Part shown: one piece after another, positions 18,132 to 27,200 of the stretch
Layout of the letters: each line of letters begins with the position of its first letter
How positions within the stretch are numbered: the first letter of the stretch is position 1
Origin: Bradyrhizobium sp. WD16
GTDB taxonomy: Bacteria; Pseudomonadota; Alphaproteobacteria; Rhizobiales; Xanthobacteraceae
NCBI RefSeq assembly: GCF_024181725.1
Contig: NZ_CP028908.1
Span: 3,957,501 to 4,021,500, forward strand
DNA length: 64,000 bases
Reading direction: 5' to 3'
Notes under the pieces: model-generated
What the model was told of the DNA's origin: nothing
The model's input: the letters and a program-made list of their open reading frames with translations, nothing else
Databases searched by the model: none
Program-made: the position numbers and the translations under genes

Positions 18132-19450
18132 CCGTGGCCTTCCTTGACGAGGTCGGCCGCGATCGCCTGGCGAGTCTTGAGATAGATTGTCGGCGAGCGG
18201 TGTCCGATCAGCCCGCGCGGGCGCCAGATCATCAGGAACACCATGGCGCCGCCGAACACCAGCATGCGGTACTGGTCGAAGCCGCGGAAGAGTTCGAAGC
18301 CGCCGATCAGGGCGGCAGCGGCGAGCGCCACGCCGAGCTGCGAGCCCATGCCGCCGAGCACGACGATGGCGAGCACCAGCGCCGATTCCTGGAACGAGAA
18401 GCTCTCCGGGCTGATGAACCCCTGGCGCGTGGCGAAGAAGGCGCCGGCGAAGCCGCCGAACATGGCGCCGAGGGCGAAGGCGGTGAGCTTCGTCGTGACG
18501 GTGTTGATGCCGAGCGAGCGGCACGCGACCTCGTCCTCGCGCAGCGCCTCCCAGGCGCGGCCGATGGGCAGGCGCCGCAGCCGGATGGTCGCCCAGTTGG
18601 TGATCAGCGCCAGCGCGAGAATGACATAGAAGAGGAAGACCACGCGGTGGGTCGGGGAGAATTCGATGCCGAGCAGTGCTGCGAGGCCGTCATCGTCCGC
18701 GTTGAGCGGAATGCCGAACAGCGTCGGGCGCGGGATTCCGCTGATGCCGTTGGGGCCGCCGGTGACGTCCTGCCAGTTGAGCAGCACCAGGCGGATGATT
18801 TCGCCGAATGCCAGCGTGACGATGGCGAGGTAGTCGCCGCGCAGCCGCAGCACCGGGAAGCCGAGCAGCATGCCCCAGAAGGAGGCGAGAATGCCGGCGA
18901 GCGGCAGACAGACCCAGAACGACAGGCCGAAGGTGGTGGAGAGCAGAGCGTAGGAATAGGCGCCGACGGCGTAGAACGCGACATAGCCGAGGTCGAGCAG
19001 CCCGGCGAGGCCGACCACGATATTCAGTCCCCAGCCGAGCATCACGTAAGTGAGGACCAGGATGGAGAGGTCGAGCAGGTAGCGCTGCTGGTAGAAGATC
19101 ACCGGGATCAGCACGGTGAAGATCAGGAGGGCCGGCACCAGGATGCGTTGCGCCAGGCTGCGGATTCCGGCTGCCCATCGCGGCGTCGGGCCGGTTTCGC
19201 GCGCGCTCAGCCACAGCCGCACCAGTTCGACGACAATCGAGCCGATGAAGACCGCGGCGACGGTGAGCGCGAGCTCGGGAAAGCGTGTCCAGTAGATCAG
19301 TGTACCGGTCGGGCCGGCTTCGGTCCGCACGCCGATCATCAGCGAGAACAGGATCAGGGCGACGAAGGCGCTGGCTAGCGCCCGTTTCGCGACGAATGGG
19401 ATGATGCGGTCCGGGCCTGTCGCGGTGGCGTCGTCAACGGATCCGGGCAC
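18128..19450 (-). CDS. livM: Branched-chain amino acid-type ABC transporter permease LivM
   Basis: 440 residues, with an N-terminal extension of about 110 residues holding two or three extra membrane segments before the conserved core, which begins near LLDLSILVLTYVMLGWGLNIVVGLAGLLDLGYVAF. The coupling motif GRAWEALREDEVACRSLGIN is diagnostic of LivM. It starts 7 bp after the livH stop and overlaps livG by 4 bp. The extension is common in this permease family, so the long start is accepted. Confidence 0.92.
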   Translation of the reverse strand: MPGSVDDATATGPDRIIPFVAKRALASAFVALILFSLMIGVRTEAGPTGTLIYWTRFPELALTVAAVFIGSIVVELVRLWLSARETGPTPRWAAGIRSLAQRILVPALLIFTVLIPVIFYQQRYLLDLSILVLTYVMLGWGLNIVVGLAGLLDLGYVAFYAVGAYSYALLSTTFGLSFWVCLPLAGILASFWGMLLGFPVLRLRGDYLAIVTLAFGEIIRLVLLNWQDVTGGPNGISGIPRPTLFGIPLNADDDGLAALLGIEFSPTHRVVFLFYVILALALITNWATIRLRRLPIGRAWEALREDEVACRSLGINTVTTKLTAFALGAMFGGFAGAFFATRQGFISPESFSFQESALVLAIVVLGGMGSQLGVALAAAALIGGFELFRGFDQYRMLVFGGAMVFLMIWRPRGLIGHRSPTIYLKTRQAIAADLVKEGHG

Positions 19451-19457
19451 GAACGGC

Positions 19458-20372
19458 TCAGACCTTTTCGACTTCCGGCCGGCCGAGGAGGCCGGTCGGA
19501 AGGAAGATGAGGACGACGATCAGGATCGAGAAGGCGGCGACGTCCTTGTATTGGGAGGAGAAATAGGCGGCCCAGAAGGTCTCGATCAGTCCGATGGCGA
19601 GGCCGCCCAGCATGGCGCCGGGCAGCGAGCCAATGCCGCCGAGGACGGCGGCGGTGAAGGCCTTGATGCCGGCGACGAAGCCCATGAAGAAATCAACCAC
19701 TCCGTAATAGAGCAGGTACATCAGACCGGCGACCGCGGCGAGCGCGGCGCCGATGACGAAGGTCATGGAGATCGTGCGGTCGACGTCGACGCCGAGTAGC
19801 GCGGCCATGGTCTGGTCCTGCTCGCAAGCGCGCATGTCGCGGCCGAGGCGCGTCTTCGCCACCAGCCAGGAGAACAGCCCGAGCAGCGCCAGTGTCGTCA
19901 CGACGATGAAGATCTGGATATTGGAGAGCTGCACGGCGAAGCCATCACGCTCGAACAGCGTGTAGCCGCCCGTAATGATCGGCGCGATCGATTTGATCCG
20001 CGCGCCCTGGGACACCTGGGCGAAATTCGACAGGACGAAGGACATGCCGATCGCGGAGAGCATCGGCGCGAGGCGGAAGGAGTGGCGCAGCGGTCGATAG
20101 GCGATGCGCTCGATCGTCCAGCCGTAGAGCGCGGTGGTGGCCATGGCGACCACCAGGACCAGGAGCAGGACAACAGGTACCGCGCTGATCCCGATCGACA
20201 CCAGCACCAGGAACGAGATCAGGGCGATGAAGCCGCCGATCATGAAGATGTCGCCATGGGCGAAATTGATCATCCCGACGATGCCGTAGACCATCGTGTA
20301 GCCGATCGCGATCAGGCCGTAGATCGAGCCGAGCGCGATGCCGTTGATGAGCTGCTGGGCGAAATAATCCAT
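19458..20372 (-). CDS. livH: Branched-chain amino acid-type ABC transporter permease LivH
   Basis: 304 residues from ATG 20372; an upstream open frame to 20573 is not expected to be coding. The start MDYFAQQLINGIALGSIYGLIAIG and the block MVYGIVGMINFAHGDIFMIGG are hallmarks of LivH. The coupling helix RACEQDQTMAALLGVDVD is present. It is the first gene of the operon, so the promoter should lie in the following 374-bp gap. Confidence 0.93.
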   Translation of the reverse strand: MDYFAQQLINGIALGSIYGLIAIGYTMVYGIVGMINFAHGDIFMIGGFIALISFLVLVSIGISAVPVVLLLVLVVAMATTALYGWTIERIAYRPLRHSFRLAPMLSAIGMSFVLSNFAQVSQGARIKSIAPIITGGYTLFERDGFAVQLSNIQIFIVVTTLALLGLFSWLVAKTRLGRDMRACEQDQTMAALLGVDVDRTISMTFVIGAALAAVAGLMYLLYYGVVDFFMGFVAGIKAFTAAVLGGIGSLPGAMLGGLAIGLIETFWAAYFSSQYKDVAAFSILIVVLIFLPTGLLGRPEVEKV

Positions 20373-20746
20373 CTGCTGCCGCGGCGGGGCCCTTTGGGAC
20401 AATTTGGAAACGGTGAAGGGTCGGCAGGTATGCCGACGGATGCGCTGGCGAGACCTCCAGCAACCGGACCGGCGCATCCCGAAATCGTTTCTAACAGCGC
20501 CCCGGCGGGCGGGCAACAGCGGCGCAAGCCTTCTAACCCATTGTCCACGGCCGGATTTTTGAGCATGCCGCAACTTGTTTGGGCGACCTTGTCCACAGCT
20601 CGCAGTGGATCTCCCGGTTCCGCGTTAAGGTAAACAAAGGGTTTACGTTGCCCGTTCGAGTTTACCGGCGTTACCTCGGTACGTCCGGCGTGAAACCCGG
20701 ACAGCGGGGGCGGCGGAGCCGTGTGCTCCAGGCGCAGGATGCGAGG
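20373..20746. other. 374-bp intergenic region between livH and a divergent membrane-protein gene
   Basis: It should hold the livH-operon promoter (minus) and the promoter of the gene at 20747 (plus). I see no palindrome of the A-D family, no IS end and no convincing small gene. An in-frame extension of the plus-strand gene reaches 20579 but is Arg-rich and lacks a ribosome site. Confidence 0.5.
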
Positions 20747-21286
20747 ATGGTGTTCAAGAACTGGAAGGTCAGCACCTTCAATGGCGCCCTGCTGGCGTCG
20801 TATTTCATCCCCGCCTGGGCAATCCCGGCGGCCAAGATCGTGATCTCGCCGGTCCACGGCCTGTTCTACGAACGGGCCAACATCGCCGCCGCGATGTATG
20901 TCAGCGATTATCTGCAGTTCGGCGCGGTGGCCACGGTGCGCTTCGCCTGGCTGCTGGCGCTGGCCAAGCTGACGGTGGTCGGCTTCTTTGCGGTCTTCGT
21001 CGCCAAGATCCTGCGGGAGCCGGGCCGCAATCGCGGCGCTGCCGACGAGGCACTCGGCCTGGCGCTCGTGCTCGGTGGCGTGGTCAGCTTCGCCAGCATG
21101 CTGCTGGCCGACAAGGTCGGGGAGCCTGCCGCGCTGCGGCTGCACGCCACCGAATTGCTGCTGATGCTGTCGATCGGCATCGTGGCGCTGGTCGAGACGC
21201 CGTCGGCGGCACCGAAGCAGGTGCCGGCCGATGCCTCGGCGCAGGCCGATGCCGCCGCCGCTCATGCGCTGCAGGCGGCGGAATAG
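20747..21286 (+). CDS. Hypothetical membrane protein
   Basis: 179 residues from ATG 20747. Three or four hydrophobic segments are visible (around residues 10-30, 60-85, 100-120 and 125-145), followed by an Ala-rich, acidic tail. I recognise no domain. An earlier in-frame Met (20579) would add 56 mostly basic residues; the chosen Met begins just before the hydrophobic part. It converges with pcaD, only 3 bp apart at the stops. Confidence 0.6.
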   Translation: MVFKNWKVSTFNGALLASYFIPAWAIPAAKIVISPVHGLFYERANIAAAMYVSDYLQFGAVATVRFAWLLALAKLTVVGFFAVFVAKILREPGRNRGAADEALGLALVLGGVVSFASMLLADKVGEPAALRLHATELLLMLSIGIVALVETPSAAPKQVPADASAQADAAAAHALQAAE

Positions 21287-21289
21287 ATC

Positions 21290-22072
21290 TCAGCGCTGGG
21301 TGAGGAAGCCGACCACGGCCTCGGTAAAGGCGTGGGGCTGCTCGACATTGGACAGGTGCGCCGCATCGAGGATGGTGAGGTTGGCGCGGGGGATCCGGCT
21401 GCGGATGAACTCGCCGGCGGCCAGCGTCGTCGATGGGTCGTGTCGCCCGGCGATCACCAGCGTCTCCTTGCCGATACGCGGCAGCAGGTCGCGCTGGTCG
21501 AGTGTGCGCAGGCTTTCGCAGCAGGCGAGATAGCCGTCCAGCGGCGTCGCCAGCAGCATGGCGCGGATCTTTGCCACGACATCAGGTGCGCGCTCGCGGA
21601 AGTCCGCGGTGAACCAGGCGTTCATCACCGTATCGGCAATCGTGGCGAGGCCGCCCTCGCGCACCGTCTTGATCCGGGCGTCCCAATTGCTCGGGTCCGG
21701 ATAATGGCAGGTGGTGTTGGCGAGGATCAGCTTGTCGATGCGATCCGGCGCGTGGGCGCCGAGCCACTGGCCGACCATGCCGCCCATGGACAGTCCGCAC
21801 CAGTGCACCTTTTCGATGTTGAGGTCGTCGAGAACGGCGATGACGTCGCGGCCGAAGCGCTCCATGGTGTAGGGCCGCGCGCCGATATCCGATCGGCCGT
21901 GGCCACGACGATCGTAACGAATCACTCGGAACAGTTTCGTGAGCGCCGGCATCTGCGGCTCCCACATCTGCAGCGTGCTGCCGAGCGAATTCGACAGCAT
22001 CAGGGTGGGGCCGCCGTCGCGGCCCTCGACCGATACGTTGATCCGGCAGCCGTCGGCGTCGACCATGGGCAT
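21290..22072 (-). CDS. pcaD: 3-oxoadipate enol-lactonase
   Basis: 260 residues from ATG 22072 (a second in-frame ATG at 22066). This alpha/beta-hydrolase opens 3-oxoadipate enol-lactone to 3-oxoadipate in the protocatechuate branch of the beta-ketoadipate pathway. The nucleophile elbow is GLSMGG, the acid lies in AGRHDPST, and the catalytic His in DAAHLSNVEQP; HLSNVEQP near the C-terminus is typical of PcaD. No other pca genes are in the window. A D-L1-C repeat unit sits about 80 bp upstream, in the promoter region. Confidence 0.88.
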   Translation of the reverse strand: MPMVDADGCRINVSVEGRDGGPTLMLSNSLGSTLQMWEPQMPALTKLFRVIRYDRRGHGRSDIGARPYTMERFGRDVIAVLDDLNIEKVHWCGLSMGGMVGQWLGAHAPDRIDKLILANTTCHYPDPSNWDARIKTVREGGLATIADTVMNAWFTADFRERAPDVVAKIRAMLLATPLDGYLACCESLRTLDQRDLLPRIGKETLVIAGRHDPSTTLAAGEFIRSRIPRANLTILDAAHLSNVEQPHAFTEAVVGFLTQR

Positions 22073-22153
22073 TGTGCAATCTCCTCGCCTTCGACCGTCG
22101 ATGATCATCTTCAATCGCCGCAACGATCGAAGGGAAATTCGGAAGTCCAAAGA

Positions 22154-22318
22154 CTAGTGTGGCGTCTCGCAATTGCCTATGCCTTCGCGGCAAGCCCCTG
22201 TAGGCAATTGCGAGACATAAGCCGCACTAGCTTTTTGATTTTGCTAGTGTCCTGATGTCTCCGAATTACCGTGCGAGGGTGAGGCAAATGAAGCGGTAAT
22301 TCGGAGACAGGACACTAG
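22154..22318. repeat. Palindromic TA-bounded repeat unit D-L1-C
   Basis: D (22154-22230; arms CGTCTCGCAATTGCCTA / TAGGCAATTGCGAGAC) is joined by the 13-bp linker L1 (CTTTTTGATTTTG) to C (22244-22318; arms GTCTCCGAATTACCG / CGGTAATTCGGAGAC). All outer ends and junctions read CTAG. It lies between the divergently transcribed pcaD and coxG genes. The same unit occurs at 33945-34110 (reversed) and 56681-56846. Confidence 0.93.
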
Positions 22319-22470
22319 ATGATTTGGCGCGGGTGAGGGAAGCGCCGGCCGCCCAGTTGGTCCGATCCCAACAATCGCTTCCCGTGAGAATTTACCGCCG
22401 CCCTGTTTCATTTGCGCGGGAACGAGGCTATTTCTTGCAGCCTTGTGCGGATCGATCACGGAGTGCAGCA

Positions 22471-22923
22471 ATGGCGATGACGATGAACGGGGAAGTTCAG
22501 CTTCCTGCCTCGCGGGACGTGGTCTGGAGCAAGCTCAACGACCCCGAAGTGCTCAAGGCATGTATCCCCGGTTGCGAGGAGCTTGAGAAGACGTCGGATA
22601 ACGAATTCCGCGCCACCGCCAAGATGAAGGTCGGTCCGGTTTCGGCGCGCTTTAAGGGCAGGGTCACGTTGAGCGATTTCGATCCGCCCAACGGCTACAA
22701 GATTTCCGGCGAAGGCGAGGGTGGTGTCGCTGGCTTTGCCAAGGGCGGCGCCTCGGTGCACCTCGCCGACAAGGACGGCGGCACGCTGCTGACCTATGAC
22801 GTCGAGGCCCAGATCGGCGGCAAGCTCGCCCAGCTCGGTCAGCGCCTGATCAACGGTTCGGCCAAGAAACTCGCGGACGAGTTCTTCGCCAAATTTGCCG
22901 AGGCGGTGAAGGCGCAGGCTTAG
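22471..22923 (+). CDS. coxG: CoxG-like SRPBCC protein (CO dehydrogenase subunit G family)
   Basis: 150 residues from ATG 22471. The start MNGEVQLPASRDVVWSKLND and ACIPGCEELEK define the CoxG family, small START-fold proteins encoded with molybdenum hydroxylases; in the CO-oxidising Oligotropha system CoxG is linked to membrane anchoring of the enzyme. The open frame upstream to 22324 includes only intergenic DNA. It is the first gene of the cox-type cluster. Its true partner enzyme is unclear because no large subunit is present in the window. Confidence 0.88.
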   Translation: MAMTMNGEVQLPASRDVVWSKLNDPEVLKACIPGCEELEKTSDNEFRATAKMKVGPVSARFKGRVTLSDFDPPNGYKISGEGEGGVAGFAKGGASVHLADKDGGTLLTYDVEAQIGGKLAQLGQRLINGSAKKLADEFFAKFAEAVKAQA

Positions 22924-23152
22924 CATCGCGCAGCCGCAAAACGCCTGGCCGGCCCCGGATGGCGGCGGCGCCGTCGAATCGGGGGGGCGCCGGGCGGGAA
23001 AGCGCATGCCGCTCAGTCGGTTGCCCCGGTTGCCGATTTTCGTATGGGCACCTATGATGCATGCCCAATTCCAATCCCGACAGACCCGTGGCAGGGACCT
23101 GTTTCAGGCGAGAGTGGCGCCGTGCAATGCGGCGTGAGCGAGGAGACCCCCT

Positions 23153-23632
23153 GTGGCCAAGATTTCCCTGATCGTGAACGGCACTCCAGTGACAGGCAAT
23201 GTCGACCCGCGCACCCTGCTGGTCCAGTTCCTGCGTGAGCATCTGCACCTCACCGGCACCCATGTCGGCTGCGACACGTCACAATGCGGTGCCTGCGTCG
23301 TACATGTCGACGGCAAGGCGGTGAAGTCCTGCACCACGCTCGCCGTGATGGTGGACGGCCAGAACGTCACCACCATCGAAGGCCTTGCCCCGGAAGGAGG
23401 ACCGCTGCATCCGATGCAGGAGGCCTTCCGTGAGCATCACGGTCTGCAGTGCGGCTTCTGCACCCCCGGCATGATCATGACCGCGGTCGATATGGTGCAG
23501 CGCAAGGGCAATGACCTCGACGACCATACCATCCGCGAGGAACTCGAAGGCAACCTCTGCCGGTGCACGGGGTACCACAACATCGTCGAATCGATCGCGG
23601 CCGGCGCCAAGGCGATGGCGAAGTCGGCTTGA
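23153..23632 (+). CDS. coxS: [2Fe-2S] subunit of a molybdenum hydroxylase (CoxS type)
   Basis: 159 residues starting at GTG 23153, with GAGGAGAC just upstream. All eight iron-sulfur cysteines are present: C40, C45, C48 and C60 (plant-ferredoxin cluster) and C100, C103, C136 and C138 (C-terminal cluster, CGFC and CRC). It passes electrons from the Mo centre to FAD in enzymes of the xanthine oxidase family. Normally the large catalytic subunit gene lies beside it; here the next gene is coxM after 153 bp. The substrate is not predictable from this subunit. Confidence 0.92.
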   Translation: MAKISLIVNGTPVTGNVDPRTLLVQFLREHLHLTGTHVGCDTSQCGACVVHVDGKAVKSCTTLAVMVDGQNVTTIEGLAPEGGPLHPMQEAFREHHGLQCGFCTPGMIMTAVDMVQRKGNDLDDHTIREELEGNLCRCTGYHNIVESIAAGAKAMAKSA

Positions 23633-23785
23633 CGATCGAGGTCGCTTCGCCGCGACCACGCGTCTGCTTCAAGCCCGATTAGGTTTTCGGTCCCGGTGTT
23701 TCGAAATAAGGCTGGGTCCAGGCACTTCTGATCAAGACATCTGTTCAGGCCATCTGATTCAAGTCGTCTGATTCAAGGCATTCCA

Positions 23786-24589
23786 ATGTATGAATTCAAA
23801 TTCCATCGTCCCACGACCGTGCGCCAGGCCGCCAATCTTCTGGCCAAGAACGAAGATGCCAAACTGGTTGCCGGCGGCCATACTCTGATCCCGGTGATGA
23901 AGCAGCGGCTGGCGAGCCCGCCGCATCTCGTCGACCTCTCCAAAGTCGACAATCTCGCCGGCATCGAACTGAAGGGGCGGGCGCTGGTAATTGGCGCGAT
24001 GACCACCCATGCCGAGGTCGCCAATTCGGCGACGGTGCGCGAAGCGATACCGGCATTGGCCGAGCTCGCGGGGATGATCGGCGATCCAGCGGTGCGTCAC
24101 CGCGGCACCATCGGCGGCTCGCTCGCCAATAACGATCCGACCGCCGACTATCCGGCGGCGGTGCTGGCGCTAGGCGCCACGGTCGTCACCAACAAGCGCA
24201 AGCTGAAGCCCGAGGACTACTTCCAGGGCCTGTTCACCACTGCGCTGGAGGCCGACGAGATCATCACCAAGGTGTCCTTCCCGCTGGCGAAGAAGGCTGC
24301 CTATGTCAAGTTCCGCAACCAGGCGTCCCGCTATGCGCTGGTCGGCGTGTTCGTGGCGCGGCGTCCGTCGGACGTCAGGGTGGCCGTGACCGGCGCCGGC
24401 AGTGAGGGCGTCTTCCGCGTCACCGCGTTCGAGGACGTGCTCAAGAAACGCTTCTCGCCGAAGGTGCTGGACGGTCTGGTGGTCCCGGCCGAAGGGCTCA
24501 ACAGCGATATCCATGGCAGCGCCGAATATCGTGCCCATCTCATCGGTGTGCTGACCCGTCGTGCCGTCGAGGCCGCCAACGCCCGTTGA
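23786..24589 (+). CDS. coxM: FAD subunit of a molybdenum hydroxylase (CoxM type)
   Basis: 267 residues from ATG 23786, with AAGG 7 bp upstream. The FAD-binding motifs AGGHTLIP (around residues 33-40) and TIGGSLANNDP are intact and close to those of CO dehydrogenase medium subunits. Fold: an N-terminal PCMH FAD domain and a C-terminal CO_deh_flav_C domain. It should take electrons from CoxS and hand them to a quinone or other acceptor. The preceding 153-bp gap contains three imperfect copies of a CATCTGATTCAAG-like sequence but no coding remnant that I can recognise. Confidence 0.92.
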   Translation: MYEFKFHRPTTVRQAANLLAKNEDAKLVAGGHTLIPVMKQRLASPPHLVDLSKVDNLAGIELKGRALVIGAMTTHAEVANSATVREAIPALAELAGMIGDPAVRHRGTIGGSLANNDPTADYPAAVLALGATVVTNKRKLKPEDYFQGLFTTALEADEIITKVSFPLAKKAAYVKFRNQASRYALVGVFVARRPSDVRVAVTGAGSEGVFRVTAFEDVLKKRFSPKVLDGLVVPAEGLNSDIHGSAEYRAHLIGVLTRRAVEAANAR

Positions 24590-24653
24590 GGGGCGGGGCG
24601 GACTGCGGCGATGCCGGCAGATGACGAGGTCACAGTTTGAAAGCGACAGGCGG

Positions 24654-25571
24654 ATGAACGTACCCACGGCTTTGCCGACATCGGTCGATGCGACGCTGGA
24701 GCTTCTGACCCGGCAGGGTTATCTCGCCGAACGCTCGCTCGCCACCGTCACCTATCTGTCCTTGCGCATGGGCCGGCCGCTGTTTCTCGAGGGCGAGGCC
24801 GGCGTTGGCAAGACCGAAATCGCCAAGGCCTTGTCGACAGCGCTCGGGCGCAGCCTGATCCGCCTGCAATGCTATGAGGGACTCGACGTCTCGTCGGCTG
24901 TCTACGAGTGGAACAGCGCGGCGCAGATGATCGCGATCCGGCTCGCCGAGGCTACCGGCGAAAATGATCGCGAGCGGCTCTCCCACGACATCTTCGCCGA
25001 GCAATATCTGATCAAGCGGCCGCTGCTGCGGGCGCTGGAGCCCGATCCGGCGGGCCCTCCGGTGCTGCTGATCGACGAGCTCGACCGCGCCGACGAGGCT
25101 TTCGAAGCCTACCTGCTCGAGATACTCAGCGACTTCCAGGTCACGATCCCGGAATTCGGCACGGTGCGCGCCGTCGCTCCGCCGATCGTCATTCTGACCT
25201 CGAACCGTACCCGCGAGATCCATGACGCGCTGAAGCGCCGGTGCCTCTATCACTGGGTGGACTACCCCTCCGCCGAGCGCGAGCTCACGATCGTCAAGTC
25301 GCGCGTGCCGGGGATCTCGGCCAGGCTGTCGGAGCAGGTGGTGACGTTCGTCCAGGCGTTGCGCGACCAGGACCTGTTCAAGGTGCCCGGGGTCGCCGAG
25401 ACCATCGACTGGGCGACGGCGCTCACACAGCTGGACGCCAAGAGCCTGACGCCGCAGGTGGTGGGCGACACCCTGGGGGCTTTGTTGAAGTATCAGGATG
25501 ATATCGGCCGGATGCAGGGCGAGACGCTGGACAGGGCAGTGCGCCAGGCAGTGACCGGGCCGGCGGCCTGA
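24654..25571 (+). CDS. coxD: MoxR-type AAA+ ATPase (CoxD-like)
   Basis: 305 residues from ATG 24654. Walker A GEAGVGKTE, Walker B VLLIDELDRAD and sensor-1 region ILTSNRTREI are intact. In cox clusters CoxD is an AAA+ chaperone needed to mature the [CuSMoO2] centre, working with the VWA protein CoxE. It begins 64 bp after coxM, and coxE follows 30 bp later. Its presence argues for a Mo hydroxylase needing post-translational maturation, although the apoenzyme's large subunit is not encoded here. Confidence 0.88.
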   Translation: MNVPTALPTSVDATLELLTRQGYLAERSLATVTYLSLRMGRPLFLEGEAGVGKTEIAKALSTALGRSLIRLQCYEGLDVSSAVYEWNSAAQMIAIRLAEATGENDRERLSHDIFAEQYLIKRPLLRALEPDPAGPPVLLIDELDRADEAFEAYLLEILSDFQVTIPEFGTVRAVAPPIVILTSNRTREIHDALKRRCLYHWVDYPSAERELTIVKSRVPGISARLSEQVVTFVQALRDQDLFKVPGVAETIDWATALTQLDAKSLTPQVVGDTLGALLKYQDDIGRMQGETLDRAVRQAVTGPAA

Positions 25572-25601
25572 TCGAGGGCCATCGAGCCAAGCGGAGGCGG
25601 A

Positions 25602-26801
25602 ATGTCCGCGAGCGAAACGGCGCCGGGCGGCGGGCTGATTGCCGACAACATCGTGGGCTTCGCCCGCGCGCTGCGTGCGGCCGGAATTCCGGTCGGTCCC
25701 GGCGCGGTGATCGACGCCGTGGCGGCGCTGCGGCTTATTGACATCGGCAACCGCGCCGACGTCTTCGCCACCCTTCAGGCAATTTTCGTCACCCGCCGCG
25801 AGCACATGCTGGTGTTTGCCCAGGCCTTCGCGCTGTTCTTTCGCGTCGACCAGGGTTGGCAGCACCTGCTGGATTCGGTGCCGCTGCCCGACGAGGCGAA
25901 GAAGCCGCCGCCGCCGGCTTCACGTCGCGTGCAAGAGGCGATGATGGCGGCCGAATCGCGTGAAGCCAAGGAGCAGGTCGAGCAGGATGTCCGCCTGTCG
26001 GTGTCGGACCAGGAGATCCTGCAGAAGAAGGACTTCGCCCAGATGAGTGCGGCGGAGATCGCCGAGGCGAGTCGCGCCATTGCCGCCATGAAGCTGCCCC
26101 AGGCGGAATTGCGCACCCGTCGCTTCCGGCCCGAGGCCAAGGGCGAGCGCCTCGACCTGCGGCGTACCTTGCGCGGCAGCCTGCGAACGGGCGGAGACAT
26201 CGTCGCGCTGCATCGGCTCGGTCGCATCGACAAGCCAGCGCCGATTGTGGCCTTGCTCGATATCTCAGGTTCGATGAGCGACTATACCCGGCTGTTCCTT
26301 CAGTTCCTCCACGCCGTCGCCGACGCCCGCAAGCGCGTCTCGGTCTTCCTGTTCGGTACCCGCCTGACCAATGTGACCCGGGCGCTGCGGGCGCGCGACC
26401 CCGATGAGGCGCTGGTGTCGTGTACGGCGGCAGTGGAGGATTGGTCCGGCGGCACTCGGATCGCCACCTCGCTGCACCTGTTCAACAAGCTGTGGGGGCG
26501 GCGGGTGCTGTCCCAGGGCGCCATCGTGCTCCTGATCTCCGACGGGCTGGAACGCGACGTCGACGACCGCCTGACCTTCGAGATGGACCGGCTGCACCGA
26601 TCCTGCCGTCGCCTCATCTGGCTCAATCCACTGCTGCGTTTCGAGGGCTTCCAGGCCAAGGCACAAGGGATCAAAATGATGCTGCCCCATGTTGACGAAT
26701 TCCGCCCTGTGCACAATCTAGAATCCATGCAGGGGCTGGTGTCCGCGCTCACCGACATGCCCGAAAAGGGGCATCGCGCCGGTCCGCGGGCGGCAGCGTG
26801 A
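25602..26801 (+). CDS. coxE: VWA domain protein (CoxE-like)
   Basis: 399 residues. A C-terminal von Willebrand A domain carries the metal-site motif DISGSMSDY (around residue 224), with the second element in SGGTRIATSL and the third in ISDGLERD. The N-terminal half is helical and charged. CoxE-type proteins pair with MoxR ATPases (coxD just upstream) as co-chaperones for metallocofactor assembly. The stop TGA overlaps a GTG of the next gene, so translation is close-coupled. Confidence 0.88.
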   Translation: MSASETAPGGGLIADNIVGFARALRAAGIPVGPGAVIDAVAALRLIDIGNRADVFATLQAIFVTRREHMLVFAQAFALFFRVDQGWQHLLDSVPLPDEAKKPPPPASRRVQEAMMAAESREAKEQVEQDVRLSVSDQEILQKKDFAQMSAAEIAEASRAIAAMKLPQAELRTRRFRPEAKGERLDLRRTLRGSLRTGGDIVALHRLGRIDKPAPIVALLDISGSMSDYTRLFLQFLHAVADARKRVSVFLFGTRLTNVTRALRARDPDEALVSCTAAVEDWSGGTRIATSLHLFNKLWGRRVLSQGAIVLLISDGLERDVDDRLTFEMDRLHRSCRRLIWLNPLLRFEGFQAKAQGIKMMLPHVDEFRPVHNLESMQGLVSALTDMPEKGHRAGPRAAA

Positions 26802-26812
26802 AGGAGACCACC

Positions 26813-27136
26813 ATGCTGAGCCGCGACGACGACATCCTCAAGACCGCCGAAGCTTGGCGCCGCGCCGGCCACGGCGTCGCGCTCGCCACCGTCATGGAAA
26901 CCTGGGGATCGGCGCCGCGTCCGACCGGCTCGCATCTCGTCATCAACGATGACGGCACCTTCCTCGGCTCGGTGTCGGGCGGTTGCGTCGAAGGCGCCGT
27001 GGTGACCGAGGCGCTCGACGTCATCGAGGCCGGCAAGCCGCGCATGCTGGAGTTCGGCGTTGCTGACGAGACCGCCTGGAACGTCGGGCTGTCCTGCGGC
27101 GGCCGCATCCGCGTCTTCGTCGAAAAGATCGCCTGA
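26813..27136 (+). CDS. XdhC/CoxI-family protein, N-terminal domain only
   Basis: 107 residues from ATG 26813, chosen because AAGGAGACC lies just upstream; an earlier GTG at 26798 overlaps the coxE stop. The LATVMETWGSAPRPTGSHL block and SVSGGCVEGAVV are the XdhC_CoxI domain. XdhC proteins bind sulfurated molybdenum cofactor and deliver it to the hydroxylase. Here the domain stands alone, and the partner Rossmann domain is the next gene, so the usual single XdhC is split in two. Confidence 0.88.
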   Translation: MLSRDDDILKTAEAWRRAGHGVALATVMETWGSAPRPTGSHLVINDDGTFLGSVSGGCVEGAVVTEALDVIEAGKPRMLEFGVADETAWNVGLSCGGRIRVFVEKIA

Positions 27137-27200
27137 GCGGTCGGCGCTCACCGCGCTCCACCTTCTATCTTTGCTTGTCATCGCATCCGGGATTGCCGCC

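Noticed and set aside
22244-22471. A 75-codon minus-strand frame near pcaD
   Set aside because: Its C-terminal half is a translation of the C palindrome, so it is repeat-derived.
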